A stretch of 64,000 nucleotides of DNA from the NCBI GenBank assembly GCA_963753615.1, contig CAVWCW010000016.1:150152-214151 (forward strand), given 5' to 3'. The notes under the pieces are model-generated. The model worked only from the letters and a program-made list of their open reading frames with translations. It was not told where the DNA came from and searched no databases. The position numbers were made by a program, and so were the translations under genes. This stretch comes from CAVWCW01 sp963753615 (lineage in GTDB: Bacteria; Pseudomonadota; Gammaproteobacteria; Chromatiales; Chromatiaceae). The first letter of the stretch is position 1; each line of letters opens with the position of its first letter. Shown piece after piece: positions 8,021 through 16,498 of the stretch.

Positions 8021-9109
8021 ATGTACGGGGCTGAAGAAGGGATCAACGGCAATCCGGCCACTTTGACTGTCGAACGCGCCATGTCCGAACTGCGCCGCGG
8101 GTGCGCGGTCGATGTAGTCCACGGCGGGGCGGCGCGGCGAGTCGTGGCACTGGAGACCCTCGGAGCCGAACTTTTGGCCCGACTAGTGGCCAGCAGCCCC
8201 GGCAGCCCGACCCTTTTGATCAGTGAACACCGTGCCCGGGTGCTCGGACTGATTGCGTCTTCCGGTGTAGAGATATCTGTTCCTAACCCCATACTTTACG
8301 AGCTTCAGGCAGCGGCCGGCCTCCGGGGTTCAAGCTTCCCCGACTGGGTGGTCAATACTGCGGGCACGAGCGCCTCCGATCCCAGCATTGGGGCGGCACT
8401 GCGGCTCGCGGTCAATGCACGACTGGTGCCGGCAATGCTCAGCATATCACGCAACGCACCCGCTCCGGAGCAGGTCCTCGAGGTGACTGCCGAGGCGGTG
8501 GCGGCCTACATGAACGAGGGCCGACACCGGCTAAAGCGCGTCAGTCAGGCTAGCGTCCCAATGGAAGGCCACGCGGACTGTGCGCTCGTTCTGTACCGGG
8601 ACAGCAGCATCGACGCGGAACACGTGGCCGTGCTAATTGGCAAGCCATCGCCTGGAGAAACGGCGCTGGTGCGCCTGCACTCCTCTTGCTTGACCGGCGA
8701 CCTGCTCGGCAGCCTGCGATGTGACTGCGGGGAGCAGCTGCGCAGCAGTGTCGGGCGCATCGCCGCCGCCGGCGGCGGCGTTCTCCTCTATCTGGCCCAG
8801 GAAGGGCGCGGCATCGGCCTGGCCAACAAGCTGCGCGCCTATGCCCTGCAGGATGCAGGCCTCGACACCATCGATGCCGACCGCCACCTCGGCTTCTCCG
8901 CCGATGAGCGCGGCTATCAGGCGGCCGCGGCGATGCTGCGTGACCTCGGGTTGACGCGCATACGCTTGATGACGAACAACCCCGCAAAGGTCGCGGCGCT
9001 CCGCACAGAGGGCATCGATCTGGTGGACCATGTGACGCTGCAGAGCTCGGTCAATCCGCACAATGAACGTTACCTGCAAGCCAAGCGCAAGCGGGCAGGG
9101 CACCTGTAG
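8021..9109 (+). CDS. GTP cyclohydrolase II-like protein with degenerate N-terminal domain
   Basis: A 362-residue protein. Residues about 205-355 are a GTP cyclohydrolase II domain with the zinc cysteines C223, C234 and C236 (in HSSCLTGD and SLRCDCGEQL), YLAQEGRGIGLANKL (258-272) and MTNNPAKV. GTP cyclohydrolase II opens the guanine ring of GTP, releasing formate and pyrophosphate, and yields the diaminopyrimidine used for riboflavin. Residues 1-200 occupy the place of the DHBP synthase domain of RibBA but lack its acidic DDEDRE-type signature, so that activity is probably lost. ATG 8021 is preceded by GGGAGA. The neighbourhood has no lumazine or riboflavin synthase, so this is likely a specialised paralogue feeding the local cluster, although a riboflavin role cannot be excluded. 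Confidence 0.85.
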   Translation: MYGAEEGINGNPATLTVERAMSELRRGCAVDVVHGGAARRVVALETLGAELLARLVASSPGSPTLLISEHRARVLGLIASSGVEISVPNPILYELQAAAGLRGSSFPDWVVNTAGTSASDPSIGAALRLAVNARLVPAMLSISRNAPAPEQVLEVTAEAVAAYMNEGRHRLKRVSQASVPMEGHADCALVLYRDSSIDAEHVAVLIGKPSPGETALVRLHSSCLTGDLLGSLRCDCGEQLRSSVGRIAAAGGGVLLYLAQEGRGIGLANKLRAYALQDAGLDTIDADRHLGFSADERGYQAAAAMLRDLGLTRIRLMTNNPAKVAALRTEGIDLVDHVTLQSSVNPHNERYLQAKRKRAGHL

Positions 9110-9148
9110 CGCTGAGCCGATTGCGCGCACGGCGCAAGCGCTATTCGA

Positions 9149-9940
9149 CTAAACGGGGCGCAGCGTCTCGAGGGGCGTCCTGGCCAACTCCTCGATGAGG
9201 GTCGCCAACTTCCCGGCCAGATAGTTCACTAAAGTTGCACCGCGCTTGGCATCGGCTCTCGCGGCGTTGCCGCATACGCCGGCAGGCGCCAGATCCTGGC
9301 TCATCCAGCCAATCCCCACGGGCAACTCCACGCCGAGCACCTCGTTACGCCGGGCCAATTGCGCCGGCAGCCCCTCGAAGTCCTGCAGGTACTCGCGCCG
9401 CACCAATGACGGATGCAGATGCAGCATCAGCGATGTCTCCACCTCGCCGCCATGCAAGCCGTTGGCCAGTTCTTCTTCCGCGAACAACCCCGGCGGCGAA
9501 CCCAGAGCGAAGTAGCTGCAGCGTGCCACGAGCATCTGGTGTTCGACTCGCAGGCGAAGGGCGACGACATCCAGCAACGGAATCTGGCCGCCGTGGCTAT
9601 TGAAAACCACCAGTTTGCGCACCCCCGTCCGAGCGACGCTTCGACCAATGTCCGTCCAGACGGCGATGAGGGCTTCGGCCTCAATGCTCAGCGTACCGGG
9701 AACGCCCTGGTGCTCCAGGCTGTAGCCCACGGCAAGTGGCGGCAGCACCAGCACGCGCGGCTCGTCGTCGTCACCCGGCAGCGCCTCGATGACGCCCAGA
9801 CCGATGAGCGCGTCGGTGCCGAGCGGCAGGTGCGGTCCGTGCTGCTCGACCGCCCCCACCGGGAGCAGCGCGATGGTGGACTCTGGATCCACCTCGAACA
9901 GCTCCTCGCTGGTCTGCTGCTGCCATTCGTCGATTCTCAT
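9149..9940 (-). CDS. Creatininase family metal-dependent amidohydrolase
   Basis: A 263-residue enzyme with every metal-ligand motif of the creatininase superfamily: GAVEQHGPHLPLGTD (E32, H34, D43), FNSHGGQ (H116) and LHGGEVETS (H163, E166). The superfamily includes creatinine amidohydrolase, MftE of mycofactocin maturation, and archaeal ArfB, which deformylates a formylaminopyrimidine made from GTP. Creatinine metabolism is not suggested by the context. Its placement beside GTP cyclohydrolase II-like and RibD-like genes makes an ArfB-like deformylase or another amidohydrolase step on a GTP-derived pyrimidine more plausible. It is followed on the same strand, 18 bases upstream in coordinates of transcription, by a membrane protein gene that would be transcribed first. 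Confidence 0.85.
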   Translation of the reverse strand: MRIDEWQQQTSEELFEVDPESTIALLPVGAVEQHGPHLPLGTDALIGLGVIEALPGDDDEPRVLVLPPLAVGYSLEHQGVPGTLSIEAEALIAVWTDIGRSVARTGVRKLVVFNSHGGQIPLLDVVALRLRVEHQMLVARCSYFALGSPPGLFAEEELANGLHGGEVETSLMLHLHPSLVRREYLQDFEGLPAQLARRNEVLGVELPVGIGWMSQDLAPAGVCGNAARADAKRGATLVNYLAGKLATLIEELARTPLETLRPV

Positions 9941-9958
9941 ATCTCTAGCCGCCTCGCA

Positions 9959-10828
9959 TCACCGGTAATAGGCATCGCCGGGCGAGTCGGCCAGCAGCGC
10001 CAGAGCAATGGCGAGGCCTACCGGTATGCAGCCCAAGACCAGGACGTACACGGGCTGAATCGCCTCGCCCCAGCGCCCGCGAGACAACCACAGGCCCCTG
10101 GCCACGGGAGCCAGGAAGAACACTGCAGGCAGCGGCGCGAGCGACCAAGGCGGCGCCGGCGTAAGAAGCACCGTCGTCAAGGCAAGCGCCAATACCGGCA
10201 GCGTGGCACCCAGCAGCATGCTGGCGCCCAAGGTGTCACGCGCATGAGGCCAGTTCCAGATCAGGAAGCCCCCAGTGGCCACGGCCATGGCGGTGGCCAG
10301 TTGCGCGATGAGCAGCGAGCCGGAGACCAGAGCGATCCCAGCAATTCCAGCGGCGGCGAGCGCCAGCGGCACGCTGTCGCTGGCGCGGCGCTCTCGCGGC
10401 ACTGCAAGCCCGTACAGCAAAATCCCACAGCCGGCCACGAGAACGCCCACCGGCCAGTCAAGCGCATCGCGCTGGAGCTGTGGCCACGAAAGCCACAGGC
10501 TGGCGGCCAGGAACAGCGCCAGGGCGGTCACGCGAAGCACGTTGGAGGAGACCGCCAGCAGCTCCAAGAGCACGCCCAGCAAGAGCGCCACGCCCGCAAG
10601 CAGCGTCAGCTTCTGCACCGCACTCAACGGTGCTGCAAAGGGCAAGCCTGCCAGCAAAACGGCGCCGGCAAGAAAACCAACGCCGATGGCCAACCCTGCT
10701 CCGCGCGCGCCGCCAAGTCTGCTGCCTCTGAGACGCAATAAACCCGTCATTACAACCGCCACGCCCAGCGGCACGACACCGCTTTGAATGGCGGGATGCG
10801 CGGCAAGTACAGACCAGTCTTGTTCCAT
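9959..10828 (-). CDS. Polytopic membrane protein of unknown function
   Basis: A 289-residue protein made almost entirely of hydrophobic segments, about nine or ten by eye, joined by short loops rich in Arg and Pro. I chose the ATG at 10828 (MEQDWSVLAAH); an upstream in-frame ATG at 10864 is possible. I recognise no transporter or enzyme signature. It is the first gene of a two-gene reverse-strand unit with the creatininase gene (18 bases apart). It may export or hold the product of the cluster in the membrane; that is inference from position only. Confidence 0.6.
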   Translation of the reverse strand: MEQDWSVLAAHPAIQSGVVPLGVAVVMTGLLRLRGSRLGGARGAGLAIGVGFLAGAVLLAGLPFAAPLSAVQKLTLLAGVALLLGVLLELLAVSSNVLRVTALALFLAASLWLSWPQLQRDALDWPVGVLVAGCGILLYGLAVPRERRASDSVPLALAAAGIAGIALVSGSLLIAQLATAMAVATGGFLIWNWPHARDTLGASMLLGATLPVLALALTTVLLTPAPPWSLAPLPAVFFLAPVARGLWLSRGRWGEAIQPVYVLVLGCIPVGLAIALALLADSPGDAYYR

Positions 10829-11061
10829 TGTCAGACGCCGATGCGATGCATGAGAAGAACCCATTCGGGGCTATGGCATCGTCGACACGACGAGTTTACG
10901 ACCATTATCCGAGCCGCAAGGTTAGCACGAACCGATCAAAGCCACCCATCTACCTAGGCACGGGGCTGCCGACCGCCACCCGCCCCTTTCAAACCTCCAA
11001 CTGGCCTTTCGCCAAGCGATACCGGCATTGATACTTTCACTGTCGACAGGCTGCGGCTCCG

Positions 11062-11590
11062 GTATCCTCATCGACACCAGTTCCTCCGCGCTGCTGGGGT
11101 GGATTGCAACGCCGTTGTGAGGTCAGCCCTATTGGCCCCTATTTTTACTGCCACGGCGAAGCCCTGCAGCATCTCATCGACATTTTCCGGCACGCACCAG
11201 CTTCATGGCGGTCGTCGCGCCGTGCTTTGCCAGGGCATAGCGCATACGGGGGAAGTGAGTCTTGTAGACCGTCACTTCACGACCGTAGCGCTCCTGAGCC
11301 GCGGTCTCCCGTCGGGCCGACCGTACCGACTGGCGGGTCAGAGAACCACATTGGTCGGGTACGTTGTCGTAATCTATGCGGGACTCGAAAGGCCAGGCGC
11401 AACTCTATGCGTCGCTTGTGCATCTCCGCCATCATCATGTCAGCGATCATGGACTGGATAGACTCAAGCAGACGATCCTCGGGCGCCACGACGGTGACCT
11501 CGGAGCCCCGTGCCTTCAGCAACCCGGCCAGCTCGACGCCGATGTAACCGCCGCCGATGATCGCTTCCCGCTCAGGCTGCGGGCCGCGAT
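11062..11590 (-). pseudogene. gor: Glutathione reductase (gor) remnant
   Basis: Reading the reverse strand through at least three frame changes gives recognisable pieces of glutathione reductase: the NAD(P)-binding segment AIIGGGYIGVELAGLLKARG near 11510-11570, the dimerisation-domain run VTVYKTHFPRMRYALAKHG near 11210-11270, MKLVC, then DEMLQGFAVAVKIGA near 11140-11180 and the C-terminal IHPSSAEELVSMR near 11062-11105. The FAD-binding N-terminus is missing and the middle is deleted. This is a decayed gene, not a working enzyme. It marks the left edge of the mobile-element-rich stretch. Confidence 0.7.
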
Positions 11591-11644
11591 GACGTGGGCG
11601 CAGCGCCTGAAACGCTTCTTTGGCATCGACATCGAGACCTGTCC
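11585..11644 (+). pseudogene. Remnant of an IS91-type (Y2) transposase
   Basis: A short run reading MTWAQRLKRFFGIDIETCP matches the well-conserved segment that precedes the C-terminal zinc-ribbon of IS91-like transposases. Similarity stops right after the first Cys. Nothing else of the element is seen, and it abuts the gor remnant, so it is a scar of a past insertion or transposase-borne transfer. Confidence 0.55.
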
Positions 11645-12024
11645 GGCCGATTGGGAAGCCCGCTACGCCGCGCGGTTGCTCAATATCCTGTTGGTCGGGG
11701 ACTGGACTCGGCCAGACGGGTCACCCGGGCTTCGTCAAATTACTTTCGGAATACGGCTGAAACCGGACAATCGTTTCCTTCGCATCACAAGGCAGCTCGA
11801 TCTTATCCCTCTAGTGAACCTCTACTCTGAAGGTTTGCTGACCGGCAAACATAGGTGCGAACCTCCACCGAGTTTTTTGAACGATACACCGAAAATGTGA
11901 CGTCTTCGGCTGTTTTTCGAACTGCCCGCTTACCCAAGGCTTGACGACACAAGCAATCAGCGTCCAAGAGTCCATCAATAACTGATTGATTTATCTCCAT
12001 ATTAATCGCGCTTTCAGTATCGCG
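11645..12024. other. No recognisable gene
   Basis: Between the IS91-like scar and the transposase-like element I see only short open frames (the longest, about 65 codons on the reverse strand near 11803-12000, has no recognisable motif). Base composition is lower in GC than the flanking genes. Probably mobile-element debris. Confidence 0.4.
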
Positions 12025-12504
12025 TCAGAATTCAGTTGTAGCAGCATCGATTTTACCGCTTTTATTGTCACTGGGCTGGGCCTCAGCTTCATTTTTCACT
12101 AATATTCGCACCCGGCGCAGCAATGCCGAATCCCGGTTATTGCGCGATAACGGAGTCGTCCGTTCAAGAGCCTGCTCATCGAGTTCCGCGAAGGCCGTGG
12201 CCAGATTATCCAGGGAACCGCAGACTACCCGAACGTATTCCGGGTGTTGGAGATTGGCGACCAGCGCCGCCTGAGCCGGTTGGTCTTCCAGATCCCTACC
12301 CAGGTGTGCCCGGCCGAGCCGGCGGCGCAGTTTTCGTTTTTCAGCACCAAAGAAGTGCTCAGGAACATTATCTGTACGCTCGACTACCGCCAAAATCGTA
12401 CCGTCCTCATCGCGAAGTGCGGGATGGCCGAAGAGATGTTTCCCATAGCGTTCAAAATACTTCAGGATGATGCGGGCAGGGGAAGCGATTGGCGGAGTCG
12501 TCAT
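12025..12504 (-). CDS. Second ORF of a transposase-like element (acidic-motif C-terminal part)
   Basis: A 159-residue protein starting at ATG 12504, overlapping the stop of the preceding ORF by four bases (ATGA), which suggests coupled translation or a split of one ancestral transposase. It contains AVVERTDNVPEHFFGAEKR followed by KLRRRLGR, resembling the Asn-Asn-x-x-Glu...Lys-Arg region that carries the last catalytic acid of several DDE transposases. With the upstream ORF supplying two Asp residues, the two proteins would make a complete DDE set. I cannot assign the element to a named IS family. Confidence 0.5.
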   Translation of the reverse strand: MTTPPIASPARIILKYFERYGKHLFGHPALRDEDGTILAVVERTDNVPEHFFGAEKRKLRRRLGRAHLGRDLEDQPAQAALVANLQHPEYVRVVCGSLDNLATAFAELDEQALERTTPLSRNNRDSALLRRVRILVKNEAEAQPSDNKSGKIDAATTEF

Positions 12505-14031
12505 TGCCGATGTTTGCCAGTGCGTTCGCGTAGCTCAGCCTGGTATTCCTTGGCGGCTTCCTCAATCATTTCCAGCCGTCTGGCCTCCAAGGCGGGGAGC
12601 GCTATCTGATGAGCGTGGGTATCCCCGTTGGGCAGTTCCGCATTCGTCAGTTGCAGCACATCGCGTAGCTCACAGAAGGCCTGCCAGCCCTTTTCCAATC
12701 GGGCCTCCACGGTGGCAAAGCGCGTGTCGCGTTCAATGCGATTGACGAGACGGGTCAGGTGCGCGATGGCCCGTCGGGTCGCCGGCGTTCTTGGGGAAGG
12801 CACCCAGCACTCGGCCTTACGCAAGGCCTGTTGGCAACGTTGCAGCAATTCGAGATACGGCAAACTGAAAGGATAGAGCAGGGCCTTCTTCCCCTCGCCT
12901 TCCAGGCACCACAGCAGCAGTGCCGGCAGATCCTCATGGACCGGACCCGGTCCGAAACGGCCCGAGAAGGTACTCGATCTGCTGATACTGGCGCAGGTCC
13001 CGGAGCAAGACCCGCAAATCGCCCTGTACTTTGTGTTGGCGCAGGAGATTAGCCAATACGCGATACGGCTTCTCGAAAAGCTTCTTGCCCACGGCGCCCA
13101 GAAAGTGATAGTGGCAGATAAAATCAGGAACGCCCCGTGCACGCAACGGCGCCACGGCCTTGGCCATGCCCTCGCCCATATCCCGCACCGTGGCGATGGG
13201 ATCGCCAAACAGTGCAGCCGTCTTTTCCACCCACGGGCGTAAATAATCCTCATGCTCCGAGGGGATACGGGTCGCCATTAATACCCAGCCCCGCCAGCCG
13301 TCCATGCACACGAACAGGCCCCCTTTGCCGTGCTCACAGGTGGCATCCAGATGCAGCGGATAACCTTCGCTGCATGGCGCGGCGCAACTCGGGCACCCGC
13401 GCCAGATGCAGGGCTTCAAAATAGACGAGGAAACGGTCGCACAGATTCGAAATGCTGCCGTCGGAAAGCGTAAACCCACGTTTCTGGTACAACTCGGCGC
13501 GGATCTCTTCGCGTTGCTTGCCGCGTAAATACCGGGCCAGCCCGACATGGACAACCAGATCGTAAGCGTAACGCTGGTGGGGCTTGACCAAACGAGAGAG
13601 TTCATCAGAGCACATAACGGATGGGTGGCGTCGCGCAACACTTCTTGCGTACCTCCTTGACATTCAAGACCCCGGACTGGAATGTGAAAACTTGCGCCTT
13701 TTGCTTTTTTGGACCTGCACCGGGCCGGCGCAAATCGGGCATGCTTCGGCCTCTGCGACAAACTCGATACAGGGAAAAGACTCGCCGGTCTCGGCCGTGG
13801 CCCGAACCATTTCCGCTGCCGACCAACCCGCACGTTGCGCATGCCAGCGCAGCCAATTCAGCAGTTCGAAGTGCCCCCTTTTTTGCCGATGCTATCGAGC
13901 TCATAGCGGGTAAAGACCATACGAACCTCAGCCATCGTAATCGGTGGTGAATGCCCACGCAGATAACGCACTACATCCGCCGCTTTTGCTCCGGGATGGT
14001 GAAGCAGTGTCAGTAGGACCTGGATGATCAC
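12501..14031 (-). pseudogene. Frameshifted DDE transposase-like gene of the same element
   Basis: Reconstructing across several frame changes gives one protein of roughly 500 residues. It begins near GTG 14031 (VIIQVLLTLLHHPGAKAADV), has a Cys-x2-Cys pair (ACPICAGPVQ), then ELSRLVKPHQRYAYDL and a probable catalytic core. The core has FVCMDGWRGWVL near 13290, TVRDMGEGMAKAV near 13190, and FICHYHFLGAVGKKLFEKPY near 13080-13130. It ends in an acidic, Arg-rich helical region at 12501. Frame changes lie near 13890, 13680 and 13360-13380. The final frame overlaps the next ORF by ATGA. The architecture fits a transposase that is now inactive; the family is not recognised. Confidence 0.5.
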
Positions 14032-14070
14032 CGGATCTCCGATCTCAGGCTCACCTCCTTTGCCGGTGTC

Positions 14071-14605
14071 TCAAAGGATGCTACGCTCCCGACGCCGATT
14101 AAGTTGTGCCCCTCGCACCGCCGGGTCCGGATGGAGATAGACATAGAACCCGTGGACCTTTTCCCGGTCAACCTTGCCTTGGTGAAAAGTAGTGAGCAAC
14201 ACCACCTGCACCCGTACCCGAAGCACATCTTGGAGTTCACGTTGAGTCCATCCCGCTTCCGACTCCCAGACCAAACGCCGGATGGTTTCCCCGAGCGTAT
14301 TGTCTCGAGAAAAGAAAATATCCTCCATACCAGAACAATCCAAAGCGATCATAGCGGGTGGGGTCTTTCCGGGTGTAGTAACGCCCGTTGTGGTTGTAAC
14401 TGCGCTGATAGGGGACTTGTCGCAGGTAGCGGAAGCAGGTGGCACGGGAGGCATTATCCAGGGCCTTTCGGATGTCCTTGAATTCCACCATCTCTTTGGA
14501 TTCGAACAGTTTGAGCAGTTCTCGGAGGAACGCTTGGCCATACGGAGATCCAAATGAGACTGTATTGCTTTGATAGGTCGCATCACTTAAGCAATGGTAT
14601 CTCAT
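14071..14605 (-). pseudogene. Accessory ORF of the transposase-like element, frameshifted
   Basis: ATG 14605 opens a frame reading MRYHCLSDATYQSNT. It contains a helix-turn-helix-like stretch (EMVEFKDIRKALDNASRATC), then crosses a single-base shift near 14300 into DNTLGETIRRLVWESEAGWT and ends at 14071. Restored length is about 177 residues. It lies 40 bases before the main transposase-like gene on the same strand, so it probably belongs to the same element, perhaps as a DNA-binding helper. I do not recognise a family. Confidence 0.45.
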
Positions 14606-14700
14606 TTATAGCGAAGTTCACACTTGATTAACCCTCGGGAAAGGCAAAAAAGGTGGTGTTTAAGGCGTAATACTTCTAAAACTGAAGTTTCCCTCTTTCA

Positions 14701-16033
14701 TCATGCTACGAGCCGCATGACCGTTGAGATCAGAGGATTTCGGTCTGGTTTGCCGGGGTCCTGGCAATCGATACCGAAACCCTCCTTTGCGAGGTGCCTG
14801 GCGAGGGATCTTCGCACATCGGCGAAGGCGTATTCGGTGGTGTTTTCGGAAGCGTATCGCCGGATTGGCGCTTGGTTCAAGTGCGCGGCATAGATCCAGG
14901 TGATGGTGGTTGCGGCCATGCAGAAGTGCAGATGATTGGTCACCGCATCGGGGTTGCGGGTCTGGGTATGGGCGCTGCCGATCTCCTGCTTGATCTCTCG
15001 GAAACCGGCCTCGATTTTCCACCTGGCGGCATAATATTCGACGATCTGCTCGACGCTCAGATCGAGATCCGTGGTCACCAGCGCGACCCATTGGGTCTTG
15101 CGATAGACCCACACGACGCGCACGCGGCAACGCAGGGTCTTGAGCATCACGATCCGCTCGGCGGCCAGCACCTCGCGCAGGGCGCCGTAGACATGCACAG
15201 TATAGGTCTTGGCCTGTTCGCGCATGGCCGCGGCCAGGTCTGCGGCGTTGCCGAGACGTTCGCCGTATTTCCGCGGTCTTCCGGGCCGACCGTGCGAGCG
15301 GCTCGGGGATGGCGTAGAGGGCGGCATTGACCCGCAGGCGCGAGAGCAGGTGGACGCGTCCGCCCAATGCGCTCACGCAGCGGCTTGAACAGCCCGTTGT
15401 TGCCGAACCAGCTGTCGGCGACCACCAGTATCGGCGCATCGGCGAAGACGCCACGCCAAGGCGCCCGATCAGCTCGACGGCCTGCTCGAACTTGCTGCGA
15501 AAGACCACCGCCTTGCCGCGCACCCGGATACAAGCGCTGCGCAAGCTCTTGCGGCGCAGGTAAAACGCGAAGGCCAACGGCACACAGCTCCAGCGCCCGT
15601 GAATCTGCTTGAGCAGCCCCACCGTGACGATGGTCTGCGCCCAAGGCCAGCGTGTCTGGTTCGTCTTCGCCGCATGATCGAACGTCCTTTGGCAGGCGAA
15701 GATCTTCTTGCCCGTCTTCGGGTTGATCGAATCGTCGAGCCCCAGCAGCAACCGCCCGTCGACCAGCGGGCTGGGGATCGCCCGCCAGAGGGCCTCCCAG
15801 ATCCGCTCCCACGGCAGCTTCACCGAGGCCATGAAGGTGTAGTAGCGCCACTCGGCGATGCTCACCCCGAACAGCGTCTCGATGGCGCGCAGCAGATTGG
15901 AGGTGCGCGAGGCGGTGATCGGAACCAGGATCGCTTGCAGCGTCAGAATGAACCAATGAAAGCGTTCTTGGCCATTGTCGGTGGCGGGAAAAAGGGTTTG
16001 GAAATCGTTCGCGAGGGTGCGTAAGATAGACAT
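14701..16033 (-). pseudogene. IS4-like DDE transposase, at least three frameshifts
   Basis: Starting at ATG 16033 (MSILRTLANDFQTLF), the protein has LLLGLDDSINPKTGKKIFAC and ILVVADSWFGNNGLF, each supplying an Asp of the DDE triad. The C-terminal part has the Y-(2)-R-(3)-E signature, YYAARWKIEAGFREIKQEIG, before the stop at 14701. The frame breaks near 15460, 15380 and 15300, and each break is bridged by clear continuation in another frame. Restored length is about 440 residues. Inactive as read, unless the indels are sequencing errors. Confidence 0.85.
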
Positions 16034-16034
16034 C

Positions 16035-16107
16035 GAATAAGGGCTCTTTTCGCTGGTTAATCATTGGCTTAAGAACCTTGATTATACCGCGAATTGAGCC
16101 CTTATTC
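16035..16107. repeat. 12-base inverted repeat upstream of the IS4-like transposase start
   Basis: GAATAAGGGCTC at 16035-16046 is perfectly repeated in inverted orientation at 16096-16107, with 49 bases between. It sits immediately upstream of the transposase ATG and inside the presumed IS end, so it could be a regulatory hairpin limiting transposase expression. Confidence 0.5.
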
Positions 16108-16183
16108 ACTATTAACCGATTGATTTTATTTTGAATTTTCACCTCTCGTTAGCCATCGGCTCTCGGACTCCGAAAGCTATTTA

Positions 16184-16220
16184 AGCAATCACTAATAGTG
16201 TGCGCCTATTCGTGATTGCT
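16184..16220. repeat. 9-base perfect hairpin
   Basis: AGCAATCAC (16184-16192) pairs perfectly with GTGATTGCT (16212-16220) around a 19-base loop, which itself carries TAATAG/CTATT pairing. It lies inside the IS4-like element near its right end. Possible terminator or transposition-related structure. Confidence 0.4.
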
Positions 16221-16498
16221 AATATTCTAACGCCTGAGAAAAGTACAAAACTTCAGTTCTAAAAGAGGGCGATATCAGATGCGGCGTGAGACTGTATGAC
16301 TTGATCGCTTTCTGAAAAGGTTCATTAGTACAATAGGTTACGGAACTCCAACTGAAATCTGACGCGATACCGCTTTCACCTGCCCCCCGTTGTGGCATCC
16401 AAGTTGCCTCGTCAATCTCAAAAGGAGTGGGCAAGCCCGTAATGTGCTGGCTTCGCTAGATCTAATGCCGGGACGCTTGAATAAAACAAAAGGGGACT

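Larger units (their letters stand above)
14680..16258. mobile_element. IS4-like insertion sequence, degenerate
   Basis: The transposase gene described separately is bracketed by an 11-base inverted repeat, AACTGAAGTTT at 14680-14690 and its complement at 16248-16258. The sequence TCTAAA occurs just outside both ends and could be part of the target duplication. Size of about 1.6 kb suits the family. End assignment rests on the short repeat only. Confidence 0.55.

Noticed and set aside
9149..9940. Creatinine degradation enzyme
   Set aside because: Creatininase-family motifs are present, but no creatinase, sarcosine or hydantoin genes are nearby and the context is GTP-derived heterocycles.
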